Source of the DNA: Nocardiopsis sp. CNT312
GTDB taxonomy: Bacteria; Actinomycetota; Actinomycetes; Streptosporangiales; Streptosporangiaceae
Reading direction: 5' to 3'
Assembly (NCBI RefSeq): GCF_000515115.1
Contig: NZ_AZXF01000018.1
Span: 204 to 64,203, forward strand
Length of the DNA: 64,000 nt
The notes beneath the pieces were generated by a model. The model worked only from the letters and a program-made list of their open reading frames with translations, had not been told where the DNA came from and did no database searches. Made by a program: the position numbers and the translations under genes. Position 1 is the first letter of the stretch, and the number at the start of each line of letters is the position of its first letter. This document shows positions 57,329 to 64,000 of the stretch, piece after piece.

Positions 57329-58545
57329 GCGACGGGCACTTCGTCGAGTCCGAAGATCGTCGAGGCGGAGCGCTGCGGGAGCTCCTCCAGGGGCGCCGCC
57401 AGGCGCAGGCCGGGGACGCGTTCGAACAGGACCCGCAGGGCGACTTCGAGCTCCAGCCGGCCCAGGTTCTGGCCGACGCACTGGTGGACCCCGTAGCCGA
57501 AGGCGACGTGGTTGCGCTGGGTGCGGGTGAGGTCGAGGCGTTCGGGGTCGGGGAAGGCCTCGGGGTCGTGGTTGGCGGCGCCCAGGAGGGCGATGTAGCC
57601 GTCCCCGGCAGGGATGGTGCCGCTCTCCAGCGGGATGTCCTCGGTGGCGACACGGAGGGTGATGACGTCGGCCACCGACAGATGGCGCAGAAGTTCGTCC
57701 ACGGCCGCGGGCCACAGGCCGGGGTCGTCGCGCAGCAGGTCCATCTGGTCGGGGTTGCGCAGGAGGTCGAGGGCGGCCAGGGGGATCATGTTGCGCGTGG
57801 TCTCGTGCCCGGCGTTGAGGGTGATCCCGATCTGGGAGAGCAGCGAGTGGCGGGTGATCTCCTCCCGTGCGAGGGGGCCGTTGACCAGTCGGCTGATGAG
57901 GTCGTCGCCGGGGTCCTCAGCCTTCTCGTCGATGAGCCGGTCGATGAGCGCGAACAGTTCGCCCAGGGCGGCCCCCACCTCCTGGGCGGTGCTGTTGCGG
58001 GCCCCCGCGACCGAGGTGATGCGGCGGAAGAACTCCAGGTCCTCCATGGGGACGCCGAGCAGTCGGCAGATGACGGTGGTGGAGACCCGGTTGGCGTACT
58101 CGCTGACGAGGTCGGCCGGGGTGGGGAGGGAGAGCAGGTGCTCTGCCTGTTCGCGGCAGATCGCCTCGATGGCGGGGCGCATCTCGCGAACGCGCCTGAC
58201 GGTGAACTCGCCCACGAGCATCCGGCGGACGCGGGTGTGGTCGGGCGGGTCCATGCGGATGAAGGGACGCAGTTCCGCCGCGACCTGCTGCTCGCCGTCG
58301 CCCAGGGCGGGGAAGGCGGGGTGGCGGGCGTCGGAGCTGGAGGCCGGGTGGGACAGCGCGGTGCGCACGTCCGTGAAGCCGGTGAGGAGCCAGGGCTCCT
58401 TGCCGCTGGGGATGACGGCCCTGGTGGGGCCTGGGCGTTCGCGCATCCGCGCGTAGGACTCGGGCGGGGAGAACGGGCAGGAGCGGGCTTGGGGGAAGGC
58501 CACGGGTGTGTCGGATGCGTGTGCGTCGGGGGCTGGCTGGGTCAT
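57322..58545 (-). CDS. Cytochrome P450
   Basis: 407 residues, ATG 58545 with AGGAGGA upstream. I-helix LNAGHETTRNMIPLA (His in place of the more common Phe/His position before E-T), ELLRHLSVADVITLRVATED (K-helix ExLR), and heme loop VAFGYGVHQCVGQNLGRLEL with the axial Cys. It is full length and intact. In coelibactin-type clusters a P450 is thought to modify the NRPS product or its phenolate starter; that role is assigned here only by context. Confidence 0.92.
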   Translation of the reverse strand: MTQPAPDAHASDTPVAFPQARSCPFSPPESYARMRERPGPTRAVIPSGKEPWLLTGFTDVRTALSHPASSSDARHPAFPALGDGEQQVAAELRPFIRMDPPDHTRVRRMLVGEFTVRRVREMRPAIEAICREQAEHLLSLPTPADLVSEYANRVSTTVICRLLGVPMEDLEFFRRITSVAGARNSTAQEVGAALGELFALIDRLIDEKAEDPGDDLISRLVNGPLAREEITRHSLLSQIGITLNAGHETTRNMIPLAALDLLRNPDQMDLLRDDPGLWPAAVDELLRHLSVADVITLRVATEDIPLESGTIPAGDGYIALLGAANHDPEAFPDPERLDLTRTQRNHVAFGYGVHQCVGQNLGRLELEVALRVLFERVPGLRLAAPLEELPQRSASTIFGLDEVPVAW

Positions 58546-58558
58546 GGGGGCGGTCCTC

Positions 58559-60319
58559 CTATGGGGTGGGTCTGGTGGTGTCAGAGGCGGGTTCGCCGGT
58601 CAGCCGCCACCCCAGGGCCCGTTGCCGGGCCCGGACGTAGGCGGCGTGCCGGCCGTCCAGCGCGAGGAGTTCTTCGGGGGTGCCCTGCTCGGCGACACGG
58701 CCGCCGTCGAGGAAGACGATCCGGTCGGCGGCGGCCACGGTGGCGGGGCGGTGCGCGATGACCAGGACGGTCCTGTCCCGCGCCAGGTCGGTGGCGGTCT
58801 CGGTCAGCAGCGCCTCGTTCTCGGCGTCCAGGGCCGCGGACGCCTCGTCCAGGACGACGATCGGCGCGTCCTTGAGCAGGGCGCGGGCGATCGACACCCG
58901 CTGGCGCTGGCCGCCGGAGAGGGACGTCCCGCCCTCCCCCACCCGGGTCTCCCACCCGTCGGGCAGCTCGGCGACGACCCGGTCCAGTCCGGAGCGGGCC
59001 GCGACCCGGTCCAGGTCCGCCTCTGAGGCTCCGGGGGCGGCGACGCGGACGTTGTCCGCGATGGTGGCGTCGAACAGGTACACGTCCTGGAAGACCACGG
59101 CCACGTGCCGGGACAGCTCCTCGCTGCCGATATCGCGGACGTCGACGCCGCCGACGAGGACCTGCCCGGCGTCCACGTCGTGGAAGCGTGCCAGGAGGCG
59201 GGTCACGGTGGTCTTGCCACCGCCGGAGGGGCCCACGAGCGCCGTCAGCGTCCCAGGGGCCGCTGGGAAGGAGACGCCGTCGAGGACGGGTTCCCCGGGG
59301 GTGTAGGAGAAGCGGACGTCGTGGAACTCCACCTCGGCGCCCTGCGGCGGGACGGGCGTCGCCGGTTCGGGCAGGGGCCGCGCGTCCAGGACGGTGTTGA
59401 TCCTGGCCAGCCCGTTGACGGCCATGCGCAGGACGGCTCCGCTCTCGGCCGCCGCCGACAGCGGGTGGACGAACCTGACGAGCAGGACGATGAGGGCGAT
59501 CGCGGTGGGGGCCGCCAGTGTGCCGCCGAGCAGGAGGTGGAGGCTGAGCGCGAGGAGGAGGGTGAGGACGAGACGCACGGTGAAGGAGTAGGCGACCAGC
59601 GCGGGAACCGCCTTGAGCAGGAGCGCGCGTGCGCCGGCGTGCTCGGCGGCCAGCGCGCGGTCCAGGACCGTGTGTGCGCTGTCCACCCGGCCGAAGGCGC
59701 GCAGCACCGGCTGCGCCCGGGCGTACTCCAGGACGCGGTCGGCGGCCTCGTCCGCCACCGTGTCGCGAGCGGCGTCGCCCCGTCCCACGGCCTCGTTGGA
59801 CAGGGTGAACACCATCCACAGGAGGGGAAGGCAGGCCGCGCAGGCCAGCGCGAGGCGCCAGTCGAAGAGGAACAGGGCGGCCACCGCCACCACGGGTGTG
59901 ACCACGGCGTCGGCCAGCGGCGGGTAGGTGTGGACGGGCAGGCTGGTGGTCCGCGACACCCCTTCGGTGGCGATGCGGTTGAGCTCTCCCAGCCGGGACC
60001 CGGTGAACCACCCCAGCGGCAGGCGCACCAGGTGGTCGCCGATGCGGTGGTGCAGGGCCCGCGAGATGGAGCCGCCGACCCGGAAGTTCAGGTAGAGGCT
60101 CGTCGACTTCAGTACCGCGTATACCGCGGTGCCGACGGCCAGGGCGACCGCCCAGGGTGTCGCTGTGGAGGGGTCGGGCCCCAGGAGCCCCTCCAGAACG
60201 GGGACCAGGAGGGCGAAGACGACGCCCTGGAGGGCGGAGGCGAACGTGGTGAGCGCCAGGCTCACCGCCACGGGGCGGGTGTGGCCGGGCCCCATGGCCT
60301 TGAGGAATGCGCGGATCAC
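58559..60319 (-). CDS. ABC half-transporter, YbtQ/IrtB-like
   Basis: 586 residues from GTG 60319 (GTGA overlap with its partner). Six-helix membrane domain (about 1-310) followed by an ATPase: Walker A VGPSGGGKTTVTRLLARFHD, signature LSGGQRQRVSIARALL, Walker B IVVLDEASAALDAENEALLT and the switch His in VLVIAHRPATV. Exporter-fold half-transporters in pairs, next to siderophore genes, act as importers in Ybt and Irt systems. An open frame extends upstream to 61903 but only by overlap with the partner gene. Confidence 0.88.
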   Translation of the reverse strand: MIRAFLKAMGPGHTRPVAVSLALTTFASALQGVVFALLVPVLEGLLGPDPSTATPWAVALAVGTAVYAVLKSTSLYLNFRVGGSISRALHHRIGDHLVRLPLGWFTGSRLGELNRIATEGVSRTTSLPVHTYPPLADAVVTPVVAVAALFLFDWRLALACAACLPLLWMVFTLSNEAVGRGDAARDTVADEAADRVLEYARAQPVLRAFGRVDSAHTVLDRALAAEHAGARALLLKAVPALVAYSFTVRLVLTLLLALSLHLLLGGTLAAPTAIALIVLLVRFVHPLSAAAESGAVLRMAVNGLARINTVLDARPLPEPATPVPPQGAEVEFHDVRFSYTPGEPVLDGVSFPAAPGTLTALVGPSGGGKTTVTRLLARFHDVDAGQVLVGGVDVRDIGSEELSRHVAVVFQDVYLFDATIADNVRVAAPGASEADLDRVAARSGLDRVVAELPDGWETRVGEGGTSLSGGQRQRVSIARALLKDAPIVVLDEASAALDAENEALLTETATDLARDRTVLVIAHRPATVAAADRIVFLDGGRVAEQGTPEELLALDGRHAAYVRARQRALGWRLTGEPASDTTRPTP

Positions 60320-62133
60320 TGCTCTTCTCCCTGTCGGCCGCCGCTGCCGTGCTGTGCGCTCCACAGGTCCGCGTAGCGCCGCCCGCGGCCGAGGAGCTCT
60401 TCGTGGGTCCCCGACTCGACGATCCGGCCGTCCTCCATGACGGCGATGCGGTCTGCGCCGGTGACGGTGGCCAGTCGGTGGGCGATGACCAGGACGGTGC
60501 GGCCTCGGGCGAGGTCGCTGAGGGCGTCCTGGATGTCGGCTTCGGCCGCGGGGTCCACCGAGGCGGTGGCCTCGTCCAGGACCAGGACGGAGGGGTCGGC
60601 GAGGATCGCCCGGGCGATCGACACGCGCTGGGCCTCGCCGCCGGACAGTGCGGCCTCCTCCGTCACGACCGTGTCGTAGCCGCGCGGCAGCCGCAGGATC
60701 CGCTCGTGGATCCGGGCCGCGCGGGCGGCGTCCTCGATCTCCTCGCGGGTGGCGCCGGGCCTGCCCAGAGCGATGTTGTCGGCCACGGACTCGCGCAGCA
60801 GGCGCACGTCCTGGAAGACGAAGCCGACGGTGCGATACAGCGTCCCGGTCGGCAGCGTGCGCAGGTCGGCTCCGCCGACGGAGACGGTGCCCTCGACGGG
60901 GTCGTGGAAGCGGGCGAGGAGGGTGGCCAGGGTGGACTTGCCCGCTCCGGAGGACCCGACGAGCGCCGTGACCGTCCCCGGTTCCAGCACCAGGTCGACC
61001 CCCCTCAGTGCCTCCCGTGCGGCGTCCCGGCGGTCGGCGGAGTAGGAGAAGCGCACGCCGTCGAAGACGACCCGGGCGTCCCGGGGCGCGCCGCCGGAGC
61101 CCTCGGGCAGGGGGGGCTCCGCGAGCAGGTCGGCGACGCGGGAGGCCGCCGCCTTGGCCGCCTGGATCTGCTGGACGCGGGAGCCGATGACGTTCATGGG
61201 TGCGCACAGCGCGGGTGCGAGGAGCGCGAAGGCCACCACGGAGGCCGGTTCGCTCCACCCCGCCGCGACGAGGCCCACTCCGGCGAGGACCGAGAGGGCG
61301 GCCGTCATCGGGGCGGACAGTAGCAGGAACGAGGCGACCGTCACCGGGGTGGTGGCCCGGGACCAGGCGACGAAGAAGTCGGCGAAGGCGTCGGCCGCGT
61401 CCAGGAAGCGCGCGTGGGCCCGGCGGTGGCCGCCGAAGTGCTTGACCACCTGGATGCCCTGGACGAACTCCACCGCCGAGGCGTTGATGTCGTTCATGGC
61501 ACGGGTGTACTCGGCGAACTTGGCCATGCCGCCGGCCATGGCGCGGGCGAACAGGAAGACGCCGCCGACGACCAGGGCGACGGCCACCAGGGCGAGCCGC
61601 CAGTCGACGGACACCAGGTAGGCGAGTGCGGCCACGGGGACGGCGACCACCGCCGCCAGGTCGGGCAGGGTGTGGGCGATCAGGGAGTGCACTTCGGCGA
61701 CGTCGTCGTGCAGGGCTTTCTTGGCCCGCCCCGAGCCCCGTCCGGAGAACCATCCCAGGGGGACCCTCCCCAGGTGGGCCGCCAGTGAGCGCCGGACCGA
61801 CAGCTGCATGTCGTTGTCGGCCAGGTGCCCGACCACGGTCGAGGCCGCCCCGGCGGTCAGAGCGGCGACCGCCCCGGCCAGGGCCAGGCCGACGAGGGTC
61901 CACAGGAGGGCCCTGTCGGGCGGTCCGGGTTCCAGGAGCGTGTCGGCGAGCTCGGCGACGCAGACCAGGGGGACCAGGCCGAGGACACCGGCGAGCCCCT
62001 GGAGCGCGGCGGCGGAGGCGACCCTGCCCCGGACGGGTTCCAGCAGTACCGACAGGGGTGAGGGTGAGCGCTTCCCCGCGGGTGTGTCCGCCTGGGGGGT
62101 CTTCCCGGTGGTGGAGGCGGTGTCCTGGGTCAT
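60316..62133 (-). CDS. ABC half-transporter, YbtP/IrtA-like
   Basis: 605 residues. Membrane domain with VPLGWFSGRGSGRAKKALHD (coupling-helix region, same W-F motif as the partner), then ATPase motifs VGSSGAGKSTLATLLARFHD, LSGGEAQRVSIARAIL, VLVLDEATASVDPAAEADIQ and VLVIAHRLATV. No siderophore-interacting domain is fused, unlike IrtA. It forms a heterodimer with the next gene and overlaps the methyltransferase gene by 4 bp. Confidence 0.88.
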   Translation of the reverse strand: MTQDTASTTGKTPQADTPAGKRSPSPLSVLLEPVRGRVASAAALQGLAGVLGLVPLVCVAELADTLLEPGPPDRALLWTLVGLALAGAVAALTAGAASTVVGHLADNDMQLSVRRSLAAHLGRVPLGWFSGRGSGRAKKALHDDVAEVHSLIAHTLPDLAAVVAVPVAALAYLVSVDWRLALVAVALVVGGVFLFARAMAGGMAKFAEYTRAMNDINASAVEFVQGIQVVKHFGGHRRAHARFLDAADAFADFFVAWSRATTPVTVASFLLLSAPMTAALSVLAGVGLVAAGWSEPASVVAFALLAPALCAPMNVIGSRVQQIQAAKAAASRVADLLAEPPLPEGSGGAPRDARVVFDGVRFSYSADRRDAAREALRGVDLVLEPGTVTALVGSSGAGKSTLATLLARFHDPVEGTVSVGGADLRTLPTGTLYRTVGFVFQDVRLLRESVADNIALGRPGATREEIEDAARAARIHERILRLPRGYDTVVTEEAALSGGEAQRVSIARAILADPSVLVLDEATASVDPAAEADIQDALSDLARGRTVLVIAHRLATVTGADRIAVMEDGRIVESGTHEELLGRGRRYADLWSAQHGSGGRQGEEQ

Positions 62134-62864
62134 GTGGTCAGCACCCCGATCTCCGGGGTGGCCTCGCGCCCAGTCTGGACGAGGCGTTTGACGGTCAGCC
62201 CGGACTCCTCAGCCAGGCGCTCCACGCCGAAGGTCTCCCAGTCGTACTCGTCGGCGACGGTGCGTACCCGCTCCCCGTCGCGGAAGACGCGCCATTCGGT
62301 GCGCCAGCGCATGACGCCCTCCCCTGCCGGTTCACCGGAGATCCACCACTCGTAGACCTGGGTTCCGACGGTCTCCCGGCACATGCGCACGAAGGGGATG
62401 GAGCGGGGGGTGTCCACCCCCATCAGCTCGACGACGATCGGCCCCCCTTCGGGGAGGCGGTCGGCTAGGCGCTTCCACAGGGCAACCCGCTCGGGCCGGG
62501 GGATGTGTCCGGCCACGCCGAAGATGACCACGGCGGACAGGCTGTCGGGCAGGGGGAGCTCCTGGGCGGGTTCGGGCAGGACGGTGACCCGTTCGCGCAG
62601 CCTCGGGTCGGAGAAGACCCGGCTGGTCAGGACGGCGCGCATGACCGGTGAGGGCTCAGCCGAGATGATGCGCGCCGAGGGCAGGATCTCGGCGATGGTC
62701 GTGGTCACCAGGCCGCTGCCCGCGCCGATGTCGAGGACCGGTCCGTGGCCGGTGTCCAGACCGGTCAGGGCCGCGCGCAGGGCGGGGGCGCTGGAGACCA
62801 GGTGGCGGTGGCCGACGAGGTCGAAGAACTCGGCGGCCGGGGAGTAGTAGTCGGTGGCCGGCAA
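62130..62864 (-). CDS. SAM-dependent methyltransferase
   Basis: 244 residues from TTG 62864, chosen because TGGAGGACA lies at ideal distance; a GTG at 62918 inside the thioesterase end is an alternative. Class I fold: motif I VLDIGAGSGLVTTTIAEILP, IISAEPSPVMRAVL with acidic strand-2 residue, and SLSAVVIFGVAGHI. Methyltransferases in this position occur in coelibactin- and yersiniabactin-like clusters; the target is unknown. Confidence 0.8.
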   Translation of the reverse strand: MPATDYYSPAAEFFDLVGHRHLVSSAPALRAALTGLDTGHGPVLDIGAGSGLVTTTIAEILPSARIISAEPSPVMRAVLTSRVFSDPRLRERVTVLPEPAQELPLPDSLSAVVIFGVAGHIPRPERVALWKRLADRLPEGGPIVVELMGVDTPRSIPFVRMCRETVGTQVYEWWISGEPAGEGVMRWRTEWRVFRDGERVRTVADEYDWETFGVERLAEESGLTVKRLVQTGREATPEIGVLTT

Positions 62865-62899
62865 GGATGTCCTCCAGGGTTGGCGGAAGGGAAGGCCGT

Positions 62900-63682
62900 T
62901 CAGGGGGTGCTGGGCCACGGTGAGGCCGCGGTGACCAGCGACGGGTCCAGGCGGCGCAGCAGCGCGGCCAGGACCTCCCGTCTTCGCGGTGCGAGGTAGA
63001 AGTGGTCGCCCGGGAACACCTGCACGTCGACGCGCGCGGTCGTGGTGGCCGACCACCGTTCGGCGTTGGAGGTGTCGATCTCGGGGTCGGCATCGCCCAG
63101 GAACACGCTCACCGGGCAGTCCAGGGGCGGGCCCGGGAAGGGGCGGTAGCGCTCGATGAGCCGGTAGTCGTTGCGGATGTAGCCCAGGACGGCCTCACGC
63201 AGTCCGGGGTCGGCCAGGACCTCCGCCTCGGTCCCGCCCAGGCGCAGGAGTTCGGCCACGAGTGCCTCGTCGTCGCACTCGTGGACCCTGCCCGGAGGGG
63301 CGTCGGCCGGGGCCCTGCGGCCCGAGGCGAAGAGGCGTTCGGGTTCGGGGGCGCCGCCGTCGCGCAGTGCGCGGGCCAGCTCGTAGGCCACCGCCGATCC
63401 CATGCTGTGGCCGAACAGCGCGTAGGGGCGGTCCAGCAGGGGGGCGAGTTCCCCTGCGACGGCGGAGACGGCCGCGGACATGTCGTCGACCATGGGGGCA
63501 CCGAAGCGGTCCTCCCGCCCCGGGTACTGGACGCACACCAGGTCCACGCCGTCGGGCAGCAGTGGGGCCCAGGCGCGGTAGGAACTCGCGCCGCCTCCGG
63601 CGTGGGGCAGGCAGACCAGGCGGATTCCGGCGCCGGGCCGGGGGCGGGGCCGGCGGAGCCAGGAGGTGGGTGCGGCGGTCAC
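62900..63682 (-). CDS. Type II thioesterase
   Basis: 260 residues from GTG 63682 (GTGA overlap with the upstream gene). Alpha/beta-hydrolase of the GrsT/YbtT class: RLVCLPHAGGGASSYRAWA, oxyanion turn and nucleophile ALFGHSMGSAVAYELARAL, Asp in VFLGDADPEID and catalytic His in VFPGDHFYLAPRR. Such enzymes clear mis-primed carrier domains of non-ribosomal peptide synthetases, so NRPS genes are expected upstream, beyond the window. Confidence 0.92.
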   Translation of the reverse strand: MTAAPTSWLRRPRPRPGAGIRLVCLPHAGGGASSYRAWAPLLPDGVDLVCVQYPGREDRFGAPMVDDMSAAVSAVAGELAPLLDRPYALFGHSMGSAVAYELARALRDGGAPEPERLFASGRRAPADAPPGRVHECDDEALVAELLRLGGTEAEVLADPGLREAVLGYIRNDYRLIERYRPFPGPPLDCPVSVFLGDADPEIDTSNAERWSATTTARVDVQVFPGDHFYLAPRRREVLAALLRRLDPSLVTAASPWPSTP

Positions 63683-64000
63683 GGTGCTCCCGTCGTCGGG
63701 GTCGGGGACAGGTCGGCGGCCCGCCAGGGGGTGGGGACGGCGGGCCTGATGATCTCGGGTCGGCCGAGGCGGCCGGTGGCCTCGTGCCACAGTCGGCACA
63801 CGGAGAGGTCGAACTGGCCGCGCGGCAGCGGATCGGCGTCCGTGCGCACGTCATGGGCGAAATCGCGCAGTGCCCGGACCAGGGTCTGGGGCCACACCCG
63901 GGTGAGGACGTCCCGCTGCGAGGGGGGCAGGGTGCCCTCCAGCACGGTGACGGCCGGTTCGTCGAGGTGCCCGGTGCCGGGGCCGGTCGAGCGCAGGCGG
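63679..64000 (-). CDS. C-terminal part of a probable thiazolinyl imide reductase
   Basis: About 106 residues are visible; the gene continues past base 64000. The segment DLSVCRLWHEATGRLGRPEI and the preceding helix TLVRALRDFAHDVRTDADPL resemble the C-terminus of YbtU/Irp3/PchG reductases, which reduce a thiazoline ring on the synthetase. The match is from memory of the family and only to a short, variable end, so it is moderate at best. Position next to the type II thioesterase agrees. Confidence 0.5.
   Translation of the reverse strand, partial: RLRSTGPGTGHLDEPAVTVLEGTLPPSQRDVLTRVWPQTLVRALRDFAHDVRTDADPLPRGQFDLSVCRLWHEATGRLGRPEIIRPAVPTPWRAADLSPTPTTGAP

Noticed and set aside
58559..61903. 1114-residue reading that would extend the YbtQ-like transporter upstream
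   Set aside because: The extra N-terminal 528 residues are an out-of-frame reading of the YbtP-like gene. GTG 60319 with a 4-bp overlap is the proper start.
1..64000. CRISPR array or rRNA genes
   Set aside because: No regularly spaced repeat series and no rRNA-like sequence was seen on either strand.

Overview
This is a high-GC actinomycete chromosome segment. The evidence is the strong GC bias at codon third positions, GTG and TTG starts, 4-bp ATGA/GTGA gene overlaps, WhiB-like and BldC-like regulators, TTA-containing genes, and Zur boxes of the Streptomyces type. The gene content would suit Nocardiopsis, Streptomyces or a relative; I cannot fix the genus. Almost all of it is accessory DNA: several biosynthetic or specialised gene groups separated by insertion-sequence (IS) debris.

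Region 1 (1-9.1 kb): an IS21-type istA fragment, then a compact group with two different histidyl-tRNA-synthetase-like proteins, an aminoglycoside-phosphotransferase (APH)-fold kinase and an isoprenyl-diphosphate-synthase-like protein. Next to it is a tightly overlapping regulator operon (HATPase, small protein, WhiB-like, BldC-like). A divergent XRE regulator appears to have been fused by an internal deletion to a downstream phosphotransferase.

Region 2 (9.2-18.5 kb): ISL3 debris, then a biosynthetic operon: methyltransferase-like, AurF-type diiron N-oxygenase, GNAT acetyltransferase, GlmS-like SIS protein, ATP-grasp-like protein, MFS exporter, BtrG-like gamma-glutamylcyclotransferase and a second ATP-grasp. 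It carries two frameshifts and is cut off by an IS1380-type element, so it looks decayed or mis-sequenced.

Region 3 (18.5-31.9 kb): a patchwork. It holds a small membrane protein, a coupled methyltransferase/CDGSH/heme-oxygenase-like trio, the 3' end of a tRNA-Arg gene (a likely att scar), a divergent SUKH/DUF1963-like pair, a mini PEP-synthase-like gene with a broken HIT partner, membrane proteins, a complete IS5-type element with TTA target duplication, a dead P450, transposase scraps, and a PAS-GAF-PP2C phosphatase.

Region 4 (31.9-47.5 kb): a largely intact gene cluster built round an amino-group carrier protein (LysW/AmCP type). It has LysX-, LysY- and LysZ-like enzymes, a homocitrate/isopropylmalate-synthase-like enzyme, a class I glutamine-amidotransferase-fold protein, an amino-acid dehydrogenase, an acyl-CoA ligase, an aminotransferase, a FAH-fold protein, two divergent acyl-CoA dehydrogenases and a MerR/MFS pair. 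An orphan OmpR-type regulator with two TTA codons follows. The carrier ends in Trp-Gly-Gln instead of the usual Trp-Gly-Glu, which makes this the strongest candidate for something undescribed.

Region 5 (47.7-64 kb): an ISAs1 remnant, then a zinc-limitation region. Four Zur-box-like sites flank a COG0523 GTPase, a thioredoxin-reductase-like flavoprotein and a His-rich peptide. The last 12 kb is a minus-strand operon: oligopeptide/metal-type ABC uptake system, ferredoxin, P450, two half-ABC transporters of the YbtPQ type, methyltransferase, type II thioesterase and a probable thiazolinyl-imide-reductase C-terminus. This set matches the edge of a coelibactin/yersiniabactin-like zincophore cluster whose NRPS genes would lie beyond base 64000.
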